Source: Marinactinospora thermotolerans DSM 45154 (lineage in GTDB: Bacteria > Actinomycetota > Actinomycetes > Streptosporangiales > Streptosporangiaceae). Taken from it: a stretch of 64,000 bases of DNA. Below the pieces are notes generated by a model. The model was not told the origin of the DNA. It saw only the letters and a list, made by a program, of their open reading frames with translations, and made no database searches. Both the position numbers and the translations under genes were made by a program. Of this stretch, positions 37,691 to 46,778 are shown piece by piece (position 1 is the first letter of the stretch; each line of letters starts with the position of its first letter). The stretch spans positions 165,862-229,861 of the forward strand of contig NZ_FUWS01000012.1 in the NCBI RefSeq assembly GCF_900167435.1, written 5' to 3'.

Positions 37691-38502
37691 AATGCACCTT
37701 TCGCTCGTAGCGCGAGTCCATCCCCGGCCACAAAATGACGTATCGACCACAGAGTGCACAACCCCCGCAGCCGCGCAGTGACCGCGATTGAAATCATATT
37801 GGGATATCTGACTTACGTTAGAAAAAGCACATCTCCCCCAAACCGCCCATCGACACCTCTCGGGAAACGGAACATATCGCCACTTCAGCGCCCTATTTCC
37901 GATCGCTGACGTGAACGCTCCCGCCCCGAGCTCGCATCCCTTGCCTCTCACGGGACACGAGAGCCCCTCGACCGTCTCCCCCACGGGTCATCCGCCGCAG
38001 GCCGGCCGCCCTCGCCGCCGAAAGATGACGGGCATACCATCACAGGCGAGGCGGAAACCCCTCTGAGAGGGTGGAACACACAGTCGTCCACACACGGAAC
38101 GAACTGCCGGAATTCCGATTGGCCGCTCCCGGCCACAACCCGGCCACCAGGAGGGCTCCGGCACGTTTCCCGCTCGCCGAGGAGCACCATCCCCCGGAAC
38201 CCGCGCCCCGCCTCGCCGCGCGCGAACGCGCACCCGCGTCCCAGCGCCGACCGAGGAGAGCAGGCCTTCGGTCTCCACGGCTCCACAGGAGCGGATCGGA
38301 CCCCACCCTCCCCGCGCCAAGGACCGAGGAGCCGGAGGAAGACTCCGGGTGACTTCTCACACGTCGCACTCTAACCACAGCATCGGCCCATTCGCGGGCG
38401 AATTTGGAGATTCACCCATTCACAGAGTCGACGTCCAGTACGCCCCAGGCGGTGACGGCCTCCCGCCACGGCGGCGTGGCGGCAGCGCCACCCCGGATAC
38501 GC
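37691..38502. other. About 810 bases without a convincing gene
   Basis: The part at 37730-37910 is distinctly AT-richer than the rest of the window and probably holds the promoter of the small peptide gene. From 37950 to 38500 open frames exist on both strands, but they overlap one another and have no recognisable domain, signal peptide or good ribosome site. I call none of them a gene. Confidence 0.45.
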
Positions 38503-38538
38503 GGAAGGCCCGTTCCGCTTTGGCGGAACGGGCCTTCC
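38503..38538 (-). terminator. Terminator of tRNA-Ala
   Basis: A perfect 16-base-pair stem (38503-38518 with 38523-38538) with loop TTTG lies nine bases past the tRNA-Ala 3' end. Confidence 0.85.
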
Positions 38539-38547
38539 ATCCATGGG

Positions 38548-38621
38548 TGGAGCTGAGGGGATTTGAACCCCTGACCCCCTCGATGCGAACGAGGTGCGCT
38601 ACCGGACTGCGCTACAGCCCC
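38548..38621 (-). tRNA. tRNA-Ala (anticodon CGC)
   Basis: A 74-base cloverleaf on the minus strand. The acceptor GGGGCTG pairs with CAGCTCC with one G-U pair. The anticodon stem CCTCG/CGAGG holds the loop TTCGCAT (anticodon CGC). The T arm is AGGGG-TTCAAAT-CCCCT. The discriminator is A, and CCA is not encoded. It follows glpR on the same strand. Confidence 0.94.
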
Positions 38622-38681
38622 TCAGGACGTGATAAACACTAGCAGCTTTCGACGGATGCTCGAAACCGACCGCCTCGCCGG

Positions 38682-39338
38682 TCAGTCGCCGGCCGCCCGG
38701 AGCTGGGCGTCGGTGTACTGGTCGTACACCTCGTCGCGCCGCCCGGCCAGCTCGATGACCTCGGCCTCGCGGGCGGCCGCGGCCTGCCTGCGCGCGCGTG
38801 CCATCTCACGGCGGCGCAGGTACTCGGCCTCGGCCATCCTCTGCTCGGCGTCGGCCTTGGCCGCCTCGCGCAGCAGCGCCAGGTGGCCCAGCAGCAGGCC
38901 CGCGGGGGGAAGCACCACCCACCACGGTCCCAGCTCGGCGATCACGGCGAGGGCCGTCACGGTGAACAGGGTCGCCAGCCCCGCGGTACGGCGGCGCCTG
39001 CGCGCGATCACCCGGGCGCGCCCGTGGGAGATCTGCGGTTGCGGCGGCGCCTCGGAGCGGGCCTCGGCCTCCTCCTCGGGGTCCTCCCCGGCGCGGGCGG
39101 CAGCGGCGCGGGCGGCGACCACGGCGGCCGAGCCGTAGTCGATCACCTGGGTCTCCACCGCGTCGGGGGACACCTCGTCGGCCGCCCCCTCCTCGGTGGC
39201 GTCCTCGTCCCCCTCCTTGGCGGTGTTCCGGCGCAGCGATTCGGGCGCGGGATCGGTGGCGTCGCGGCGCAGCATCATGGGGATCAGCACGATGATCCAC
39301 ACCACGACGATGGCCACATACAGAGGAGAGCTGCTCAT
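38682..39338 (-). CDS. glpR: SepX/GlpR divisome membrane protein
   Basis: A 218-residue membrane protein of the actinobacterial division machinery. In Streptomyces its relative SepX stabilises FtsZ rings. In Corynebacterium GlpR is the membrane receptor for the MoeA-like protein Glp. The N terminus MSSSPLYVAIVVVWIIVLIPMMLRR is the family helix (shown here in two parts: residues 1-16 and 17-25). An acidic linker, a two-helix membrane hairpin near residues 115-155 and a charged C-terminal helix follow. ATG at 39338 has GAGGAGG upstream. galU, glp and rimJ lie upstream on the same strand, the order known for the Glp system. Confidence 0.85.
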   Translation of the reverse strand: MSSSPLYVAIVVVWIIVLIPMMLRRDATDPAPESLRRNTAKEGDEDATEEGAADEVSPDAVETQVIDYGSAAVVAARAAAARAGEDPEEEAEARSEAPPQPQISHGRARVIARRRRRTAGLATLFTVTALAVIAELGPWWVVLPPAGLLLGHLALLREAAKADAEQRMAEAEYLRRREMARARRQAAAAREAEVIELAGRRDEVYDQYTDAQLRAAGD

Positions 39339-39811
39339 CGCCCCTCCTCGCACCGCCGGCCGTCGAACATTCCTGGACACACCCACGAGGCGGCGGCGAC
39401 GCCCCGGCCCCCGGAGGGGAGGGGTCCGACGCTATCCCGTCGCGGACCCGACCTCCGTCGGGATCCGGTCCGGGTGCACCGTCCGGTCTCCTGCCGCCCC
39501 CGCGCGCCATACGCACATGTTGCCCACATCGCCGATGCGCCTACGTTCCGCACCGTACGACCCGGTGTCTGGAAATGCGCAGTATTCGGGCCGGAGTGTC
39601 GTGAGATCGCTGTCTTTCCTCATCCACAGACGAATTCGCCACCCCTGAACATGCAGGTCAAACCATCAACCACATACAGTTAAAGCAAAAAAGCAAAGAG
39701 TTACGATCCGCGTTCACTCCCCTGACGGCCACACGGGCTTGGGGAATTATCCCGCGAACGCGGGAGCGCTGTCGGCGGTTCGGCGGCGCTCCTCTCGCAC
39801 GCTGTGCGAAG
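39339..39811. other. 473-base intergenic region between rimJ and glpR
   Basis: I see no supported gene. Positions 39640-39710 are AT-rich, with A-runs and a TTAAAG-like stretch, and are the best place for the glpR promoter on the minus strand. No specific -35/-10 pair stands out. Confidence 0.4.
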
Positions 39812-40471
39812 CTACACCGTTTCGGGGCCCGCGGTATCCGACTTCCGGTCCCCCAGGTCGTCCCCTGTGCGGCGGCGCCGCCACCGGGCGAGCAGCCCCT
39901 GGGGGACGTCCTCGACCGTCAGGGCGTAGCAGATGTGGTCGCGCCACTCCCCGTCGATGTGGAGCTGCCTTCGGCGCACCCCCTCCTCGCGGAAGCCGAG
40001 TTTCTCCGCGACCCTGCGGCTGGCCCTGTTCTCCGGACGGATGTTGGCCTCGATCCGGTGCAGTCCCACCGTGAAGAAGGCGTGGTCGACCGCGAGCGCG
40101 ACCGCGGTCGGCGTGACCCCCCGCCCGGCGCAGGCCCGATCGATCCAGTACCCGACCTGGGCGGAACGGGCCGACCCCCAGGTGATCGCCCCGACGGTGA
40201 GCTGTCCGGCGAAACGCCCTTCGTAGGTGACGGCCCACGGCATGGCGATACCCAGGCGAGCCTCCCTGCGGATGGCCTGGACCATGCCGAGGTAGGGGGC
40301 CAGGCTCGTGGTCTGCAGGGGCATCTCGGGGTGGGTGGGCTCCCAGGGCTTGAGCCAATCGGCGTTGCGCACGCGCACCTCGCGCAGCGCGGAGGCGTCA
40401 CGCAGACGCAACGGACGCAGTCCGACCGGCCCTTCCTCAAGGGACACCGGCCAGCCTCGAATCCGGTTCAC
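39812..40471 (-). CDS. RimJ/RimL-type GNAT N-acetyltransferase
   Basis: An acetyl-CoA dependent N-acetyltransferase of 219 residues. The GNAT acetyl-CoA region is CAGRGVTPTAVALAVDHAFF, and HRIEANIRPENRASRRVAEKLGFREEG is the RimJ/RimL core (positions about 140-165). The target may be an N-terminal residue such as that of a ribosomal protein. GTG at 40471 has GGAGGGAAG upstream. A rimJ-like gene between glp and glpR is also found in corynebacteria, so it may be a functional companion of the division module rather than a ribosomal modifier. Confidence 0.88.
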   Translation of the reverse strand: MNRIRGWPVSLEEGPVGLRPLRLRDASALREVRVRNADWLKPWEPTHPEMPLQTTSLAPYLGMVQAIRREARLGIAMPWAVTYEGRFAGQLTVGAITWGSARSAQVGYWIDRACAGRGVTPTAVALAVDHAFFTVGLHRIEANIRPENRASRRVAEKLGFREEGVRRRQLHIDGEWRDHICYALTVEDVPQGLLARWRRRRTGDDLGDRKSDTAGPETV

Positions 40472-40689
40472 AGTCTTCCCTCCGCCGCCTCGGTCCTCTG
40501 CCGCCCGCGGGATGGGGGCGACCGCCTCGTGGGGCGCGGGGGGCGTGCCGCCTCCCGAGGTGGTAGGGCTCAGTATTCCACTCCGGCCCCGAACCTCACG
40601 GCACTTACCGGACATAAAAGGCAAAGCGGACTGGCGAATTTCGTCGTCCGGGAGCACGGGACCCCCTCTCGGCCCCGCGCCCCCGTCGC

Positions 40690-41202
40690 TCAGCTCCCGC
40701 CCTCGGAACGCGGGTGGTCACCGCCGCGCACCTGGTCGACGGCATGGCGCAGGATCGGCCCGAGGACCGCCATGCCATCGCGGACCCCGCCACTGGACCC
40801 CGGCAGGTTGACCACGAGCATGCGGTGCCCGTCCGACTCGGCCACCCCGGCCAGACCGCGCGACAACGTCGCCGTGGGAACGCCCTTGTCCCGGCCCGCC
40901 GCGCGCAGCGCCTCGGGGATCCCCGGGATCTCGTAGGCGAGCAGGGGACGGGTCATCTCGGGCGTGGCGTCATGGGGGTTCAGCCCCGTGCCCCCCGTGG
41001 TGACGGCCACGTCATACCCCTCCGCCAGCGCCCGCCGCAACGCCTCGGCGACCGGCGGCCCGTCCGGGACCACCCACGGCCCCACCACCGCGCACCCGGC
41101 CTCCGCCAGGGCCGCGGCGAGCACGGGGCCCGACCGGTCGGCGTACACGCCCGCGGCGGCCCGATTGGAAACGGTGATGGCGACGGCCCGATAGGCGTTC
41201 AC
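40690..41202 (-). CDS. MogA/MoaB-family molybdopterin biosynthesis protein
   Basis: Adenylates molybdopterin before metal insertion in characterised MogA/MoaB proteins. The chain has 170 residues. The family core is VAITVSNRAAAGVYADRSGP at the N terminus and AVTTGGTGLNPHDATPEMT in the middle, with VVNLPGSSGGVRDG toward the end. Its GTG start overlaps the moaC stop (GTGA), so the two genes are translationally coupled. It works with MoaC and the MoeA-like protein encoded next to it. Confidence 0.93.
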   Translation of the reverse strand: MNAYRAVAITVSNRAAAGVYADRSGPVLAAALAEAGCAVVGPWVVPDGPPVAEALRRALAEGYDVAVTTGGTGLNPHDATPEMTRPLLAYEIPGIPEALRAAGRDKGVPTATLSRGLAGVAESDGHRMLVVNLPGSSGGVRDGMAVLGPILRHAVDQVRGGDHPRSEGGS

Positions 41203-41708
41203 GCCCTCTCCCCCTCCGCCCGCGCCGGCCTGCGCCAGTGGCCCGTCTTGCCACCGGTCTTCTCCTCGACCCGGACATCGGTGACGACCGCCGCGGGATC
41301 GAGCGCCTTGACCATGTCGACCAGGCCGAGCGCCGCCGTCATCACACAGGTGAGCGCCTCCATCTCGACACCGGTGCGGTCGGCCGTGCGGACCGTGGCA
41401 CGGATGTCGACACCGTGATCACCGACCTCGAGGTCCACATCGGCGCCGTGCACCGCGATCGGATGGCACAGCGGCACCAGGTCGGGGGTGCGCTTGGCGC
41501 CCTGGATGCCCGCGATGCGGGCCACGGCGAGCGCGTCGCCCTTGGGGACCCCCGCCCCACGCAGCGCGGCGACGACCTCGGGGGACAGCAGGACCCGGCC
41601 GGTCGCGGTGGCGGTGCGGGCGGTGACCTCCTTGGCCGAGACGTCGACCATGCGGGCGGCCCCCGCGGAGTCGAGATGGGTGAGCCCGGACGGATGGGAG
41701 TCGGACAT
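41199..41708 (-). CDS. moaC: MoaC, cyclic pyranopterin monophosphate synthase accessory protein
   Basis: Forms cyclic pyranopterin monophosphate from the product of MoaA, the first part of molybdenum cofactor synthesis. The protein has 169 residues. Conserved segments are GAARMVDVSAKEVTARTA, GIQGAKRTPDLVPLCHPI (with the active-site Cys-His-Pro), TGVEMEALTCV and DMVKALDP. No moaA is in the window. ATG at 41708 gives the normal length, although the ribosome site is distant. Confidence 0.95.
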   Translation of the reverse strand: MSDSHPSGLTHLDSAGAARMVDVSAKEVTARTATATGRVLLSPEVVAALRGAGVPKGDALAVARIAGIQGAKRTPDLVPLCHPIAVHGADVDLEVGDHGVDIRATVRTADRTGVEMEALTCVMTAALGLVDMVKALDPAAVVTDVRVEEKTGGKTGHWRRPARAEGERA

Positions 41709-41814
41709 GGGTATCTGCGAACCTTCCTCGTGACGACGCCGTTTCACGCCCGACGTTACGCACCCACGGCGCCGACGTGACAAGCGGCGGTCGGCCGCGC
41801 GGCACCGCGCCTCG

Positions 41815-43032
41815 TCACACGGCGGGCAGCCGCAGCGCCTCCACCTCTTCGCCAGCGGGAAGCTCGGTGACGTCCTCGGGGATCACCACGAGCGCGTTCG
41901 CCTCGGCCAGCGCGGACAGTTGGTGCGACCCCTGGCGCAGCGCCGGAGCCGCGGTGTAGCCGTCGGCGTCGTACTCCACCACGGCCCTGAGATAGGAGCG
42001 GCGCCCCCGGGGCGAGGTGACCGGCTCGGCCAGCCTGGCCCGCACCGACGGCAACGGCTCGGGCGGCAGGCCGCGCAGCCGGAACAGGGCCGGGCGCACG
42101 AAGAGGTGGAAGGAGACGAAGGAGCTGACCGGGTTGCCCGGCAGTGTCAGGATCGGGGTGGCCGGGGAGCCGACGGTACCGAACCCCTGGGGCTTGCCCG
42201 GCTGGACGGCGACCTGTTCGAAACGCACCGTGCCCAGCCGCGACAGCACCTCCTTGACGACGTCGTAGGCGCCCATGCTGACCCCGCCCGTGGTGACGAT
42301 GACGTCGGCCCGGGGCACCACGTCGTCGAGCGTGGCGAGCACCGTCTCGGGCCGGTCCCCGATGAACCCGTGGCGGTAGGCGTCACAGCCGGCGTCCCGC
42401 GCCGCCGCGGTGAGCATGAAGCTGTTGGACTCCCAGATCTGGCCCGGACCGATCGGCTCGCCCGGCTCCACCAGCTCCTCGCCCGTGGACAGCACGACGA
42501 CGCGCGGGCGGGGGCGGACCCGGACCGACCTGCGTCCGACCGCCGCGAGCACGGCCAGCTCCGCCGCCCCCACCCTGGCCCCCTCGCGCAGCACCGTGGT
42601 GCCCTTCTCCACGTCCTCCCCGGCCCTGCGCACGGCGTTTCCCGGACGGACCGGGTGGTGGATCGCCGCGCGGGCGACACCCCCGTCGGTCCACTCGACC
42701 GGCACCACCGCGTCGGCCCCCGTCGGCATCGGCGCCCCGGTCATGATCCTGGCGCACGTCCCCGGCGGGATCGCCCCCGAGGAGGCGTCCCCCGCGGGGA
42801 TGTCGGCGACGACCGGAAGCGTCACGGGCGCCCCGGGCACGGCGGCGGCCACGTCCGCCGCGCGCACGGCGTAACCGTCCATCGAGGAGTTGTCGAACTG
42901 GGGCAGCGCCACCGGCGAGGCGACGGTCTCGGCGAGCACACCTCCGTGCGCCCGGAGCAGGTCGAGCTCGATCGGGTCGATCGGGCCCACCACGTCGAGA
43001 ATGTCGGCGACGTGCTGTTCGACGGATTTCAT
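41815..43032 (-). CDS. glp: MoeA-like molybdopterin molybdotransferase / gephyrin-like Glp
   Basis: A 405-residue MoeA/gephyrin-fold protein. Conserved parts are LPQFDNSSMDGYAVRAADV near residue 50, GAPMPTGADAVVPVEWT, VVLSTGEELVEPGEPIGPGQ, VTTGGVSMGAYDVVKEVL and LPGNPVSSFVSFHLF. MoeA inserts molybdate into molybdopterin. In Corynebacterium the paralogue between galU and rimJ/glpR, called Glp, instead binds FtsZ and the receptor GlpR. The same neighbours occur here, with moaC and mog between, so it could serve one or both roles. ATG at 43032 has GAGGAG upstream. Confidence 0.9.
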   Translation of the reverse strand: MKSVEQHVADILDVVGPIDPIELDLLRAHGGVLAETVASPVALPQFDNSSMDGYAVRAADVAAAVPGAPVTLPVVADIPAGDASSGAIPPGTCARIMTGAPMPTGADAVVPVEWTDGGVARAAIHHPVRPGNAVRRAGEDVEKGTTVLREGARVGAAELAVLAAVGRRSVRVRPRPRVVVLSTGEELVEPGEPIGPGQIWESNSFMLTAAARDAGCDAYRHGFIGDRPETVLATLDDVVPRADVIVTTGGVSMGAYDVVKEVLSRLGTVRFEQVAVQPGKPQGFGTVGSPATPILTLPGNPVSSFVSFHLFVRPALFRLRGLPPEPLPSVRARLAEPVTSPRGRRSYLRAVVEYDADGYTAAPALRQGSHQLSALAEANALVVIPEDVTELPAGEEVEALRLPAV

Positions 43033-43070
43033 CCCGCTCCTCACACCCGTTGTCATGGGCACGCCGGACG

Positions 43071-44000
<930 letters not shown>

Positions 44001-44182
44001 GCCGGAACTTTAGGCCAACGGATGGACCCGATCCCCGGCAACGCGCGCGGAGAAGGCCCACTGCTTGGGGAAAACCGCCGTTCGGCGGGCGGGGGCGCGC
44101 CGACTGTTCACCCTCTTTTCCGCGATTCCTCACCCCCGACGCCCCCTATGGTCCCCAGCGGGAACCTGGGAGACTGCCCCGC

Positions 44183-44788
44183 ATGGACGGCACTGGCACG
44201 AAACCGGAGCTGCGCAGGCGGATCCTCGCCGCCCGCGCGGCCATGTCCGAGGCCGAACGCGACCGCGCGGCCTCGGCCATCCGCGACGCGGTTCTCGGGC
44301 TTCCCGGGATCACCATGGGCGGAACGGTCGCCGCCTACTACTCGGTGGGCTCGGAACCCGGCACCCGCAAACTGGTCGCGGCCCTGTGGCGGCACGGGGT
44401 CTACGTCCTGCTGCCGATCTTCCTGCCCGACGGCGGGCTGGACTGGGCCGTCTACGAGGGCCCTGACAGTCTCTCCCCCGCCGCATACGGGTTGCTGGAG
44501 CCCACCGGGCCGCGCTACGGGGCCGACGCGCTACGGCGCGTCTCGACCGTCATCTGCCCGGCCCTCGCCGTCGACCGGCGCGGCGTCCGCCTGGGGCGGG
44601 GCGCGGGCTGCTACGACCGCGCGCTGTCGCTGGTAGGGCCCAACACGACCACGCTGGCCGTGACATACGACACCGAACTGCTCGGCGAGCTCCCCGCCGA
44701 AGAGCACGACCGCGCCGTCAAAGGGGTGGTGACGCCCGGGAGCGGGGTGATCCGCCTTCCCGCCGACGGCGGGGACGCCCGGGGATGA
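44183..44788 (+). CDS. 5-formyltetrahydrofolate cyclo-ligase
   Basis: Recycles 5-formyl-THF to 5,10-methenyl-THF with ATP. The protein has 201 residues. The N-terminal KPELRRRILAARAAMSEAER and the ATP/phosphate motif RLGRGAGCYDRAL are typical of the family. It is divergent from galU, as in many actinobacteria, and precedes fmdB on the same strand with a separate promoter region between. No terminator is evident in the gap. Confidence 0.93.
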   Translation: MDGTGTKPELRRRILAARAAMSEAERDRAASAIRDAVLGLPGITMGGTVAAYYSVGSEPGTRKLVAALWRHGVYVLLPIFLPDGGLDWAVYEGPDSLSPAAYGLLEPTGPRYGADALRRVSTVICPALAVDRRGVRLGRGAGCYDRALSLVGPNTTTLAVTYDTELLGELPAEEHDRAVKGVVTPGSGVIRLPADGGDARG

Positions 44789-44909
44789 CCCGCCCCACCG
44801 GGCGTCCCGTGGAACACCTCCCCCGCCGTCCGCGTTACACCGGCGGGCAGCAGTTCACGACGGCGCCCCGCCCCCGATGTCGCGTTCCCGCTGTCCGAGC
44901 GCGTACTAT

Positions 44910-44936
44910 TTAGCAGTCGTCGGGCGAGAGTGCCAG
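44910..44936. promoter_or_regulatory. CIRCE-like HrcA operator upstream of fmdB
   Basis: TTAGCAGTC-N9-GAGTGCCAG spans 44910-44936. The CIRCE consensus is TTAGCACTC-N9-GAGTGCTAA, so 15 or 16 of the 18 arm bases and the exact nine-base spacer agree. A -10-like TACTAT (44904-44909) abuts its left end, and the fmdB ribosome site lies just to its right. Binding of HrcA would therefore block transcription. No heat-shock gene is nearby. Confidence 0.7.
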
Positions 44937-44948
44937 CAAGGAGGATCC

Positions 44949-45266
44949 GTGCCTACGTACCAGTACGCATGCACCGAGTGCGGCGCCGAGATGGAGGTCG
45001 TGCAGAGCTTCAGCGATGACGCCCTGACCGTGTGCCCCGAATGCCAGGGCAAGCTCCGCAAGGTCTACTCCGCCGTGGGGATCGTGTTCAAGGGGTCCGG
45101 CTTCTACCGCACCGACAGCGGTTCCAGCTCCAACAGCTCCGCCCTGACCGGTTCCTCCTCGAAGAGCCCGGAGTCCTCCGGCGCCTCTTCCGGCGGCTCC
45201 GACTCCTCCTCGTCCGCCAAGGGGGCGAGCGCGGACTCCGCGGCGTCGTCGACGAAGGTCGCCTGA
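44949..45266 (+). CDS. FmdB-family zinc-ribbon protein
   Basis: A small putative regulatory protein of 105 residues. The N-terminal zinc ribbon is YACTECGAEMEVVQSF followed by CPECQGKLRKVYSAVG, with Cys at 8, 11, 29 and 32. The rest is a low-complexity Ser/Gly/Lys tail of about 55 residues. GTG at 44949 has AGGAGG upstream. The function of this widespread family is not established. The CIRCE-like site directly in front suggests heat-shock or protein-folding control. Confidence 0.9.
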   Translation: MPTYQYACTECGAEMEVVQSFSDDALTVCPECQGKLRKVYSAVGIVFKGSGFYRTDSGSSSNSSALTGSSSKSPESSGASSGGSDSSSSAKGASADSAASSTKVA

Positions 45267-45517
45267 GCCCCTCCCCGTGTGGCGCGCGGGCGTCGCGGCC
45301 GTGGCCGCGCGCCCTCTCCTCCCGGAGACCTCCCGCGGCGCCGGAGGCCGCGCCGATTCCCGGCGACCTGGCGCGGGCCCCGGCCGGCCGGGGCCACCAC
45401 GCTCTGCTCGATCCACATCGGACCGGGGCCGTCCCACGCGGGGCGGCCCCGGTCGTGGTGTCACCACCCTGTGGACGACGCCGACACCGCCCGGCCCGCC
45501 GCGCCTAACGTGCGGGC

Positions 45518-46180
45518 ATGGACATCCTCGCCCCCCGCCGCGGGTTGCGCCGCGGCCCCGCCCGCACCGCCCTGCTCCCCGTCCGCTGGCGCCGCGCCCT
45601 CGGCGCCGGCTGCGCCGCGCTGGCCCTGACCTCCGCCGTCTTCCTCCTGCGCCCCTCCGCCCCGCCCTCCGTCGACGTCGTGGTGGCGGCACGCGACCTC
45701 ACCGCCCGGTCCCCCCTGGGGCCCGGCGACACCGAGGTCCGCGCCATCCCCCGCTCCGCCCTCCCCGACGGCGCGTTGGACGCCGACACCCGCCTTGACG
45801 GCACCGCGCTTCGCGGACCGTTGAACCGCGGCGAGATCATCACGTCGGCCCGCGTCGCCGACCCGCCGGCGCGCGGGTACGGCGACGGGCTGGTCGCCGC
45901 CCCCGTCCGGATCGCCGATTCCGGCTACGTCTCGCTGCTGCGCCCCGGCAGCCGTGTCGACGTGCTGGCCGCGCGGGGCGATCCGCTCGGCACCGGTCCG
46001 GGCGGGCCCGGGCCCCCGGCCGAATCCGTCGTGACCGACCGTCCGGTCCTCGCCATCCCCTCGGAGGGGTCCGTCGACGAGCCCGGCGCGCTCCTCCTCG
46101 TCGCCGTCACCCCCGGCGAGGCCGCGCTCCTCGCCGCCCGATCCGCTACGGATCGACTGTCCGTCACCATCCGGGGCTGA
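45518..46180 (+). CDS. SAF-domain protein, RcpC/CpaB-like
   Basis: A membrane-anchored protein of 220 residues. An Arg-rich N terminus and one helix (LGAGCAALALTSAVFLL) are followed by a SAF domain (VVVAARDLTARSPLGPGDTEVRAIP), a beta-clip region (GLVAAPVRIADSGYVSLLRPGSRVDVLAA) and a C-terminal domain of the CpaB/RcpC type. CpaB proteins assemble Flp pili, but no tad/cpa genes are nearby. A TAACGT hexamer six bases before the ATG suggests a leaderless message. The role of the lone protein is unknown. Confidence 0.82.
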   Translation: MDILAPRRGLRRGPARTALLPVRWRRALGAGCAALALTSAVFLLRPSAPPSVDVVVAARDLTARSPLGPGDTEVRAIPRSALPDGALDADTRLDGTALRGPLNRGEIITSARVADPPARGYGDGLVAAPVRIADSGYVSLLRPGSRVDVLAARGDPLGTGPGGPGPPAESVVTDRPVLAIPSEGSVDEPGALLLVAVTPGEAALLAARSATDRLSVTIRG

Positions 46181-46307
46181 ACGTTAACCTGGCGTGGTGG
46201 GCGCGAGCCTCCTCTCGCCGCGCCACCGGCGGCGGCACCCGCCGACCCACCTCCCTGATCTCCCGGTGCCCGTGTGGAGACACCTGACGTTTCTTGGGGA
46301 ACGGCAC

Positions 46308-46715
46308 ATGATGAACGGTTTCAAGAAGTTCCTGCTCCAGGGCAACCTGGTCCAGCTCGCGGTGGCGGTCGTCATCGGCGCCGTGTTCTCGAATCTGATC
46401 ACGGCCTTCACCGAAGGGTTCATCACCCCGCTGCTCGGCATTTTCGGGGGCGTGCCGAAGTTCGGCGACCTCTACTTCACCATCAACGGGAGCAGGTTCC
46501 TCTACGGTGCGTTCATCGACGCCCTCATCGCCTTCCTGATCACCGCGACGGTCCTGTACTTCCTCATCGTGCTGCCCATGACGCGCCTGCTGGAGCGGTT
46601 CGTCAAGGCCGAGGAGGCCACCACCCGCCCCTGCCCCCAGTGCCTGAGCGAGATCGACATGCGGGCCACGCGCTGCGCCCACTGCACCTCCGAGGTCGTC
46701 CCCGAGAAGGTCTGA
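46308..46715 (+). CDS. mscL: Large-conductance mechanosensitive channel MscL with C-terminal zinc ribbon
   Basis: An emergency pressure valve that opens under hypo-osmotic shock; a pentamer in the membrane. It has 135 residues. TM1 is GNLVQLAVAVVIGAVFSNLI and TM2 is IDALIAFLITATVLYFLIVL. Beyond the usual C-terminal helix it carries a zinc-ribbon-like segment, CPQC then RCAHC (about residues 109-126). Two ATG codons in tandem (46308, 46311) can start it. A terminator follows. The zinc ribbon is an actinobacterial addition of unknown role. Confidence 0.92.
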   Translation: MMNGFKKFLLQGNLVQLAVAVVIGAVFSNLITAFTEGFITPLLGIFGGVPKFGDLYFTINGSRFLYGAFIDALIAFLITATVLYFLIVLPMTRLLERFVKAEEATTRPCPQCLSEIDMRATRCAHCTSEVVPEKV

Positions 46716-46732
46716 GAACGGCGACGGGCGGC

Positions 46733-46756
46733 TTGGGACGGGTCTCCCCGTCCCAA
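46733..46756. terminator. Bidirectional terminator
   Basis: TTGGGACGGG pairs with CCCGTCCCAA around a TCTC loop between the convergent mscL and carboxypeptidase genes. Confidence 0.75.
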
Positions 46757-46778
46757 ACCGTCCGTCGGCGGACCGGGC

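Noticed and set aside
37948..38378. Several overlapping frames between the small peptide and tRNA-Ala
   Set aside because: Three minus-strand frames and one plus-strand frame cover the same bases without motifs or ribosome sites. None is better than the others.
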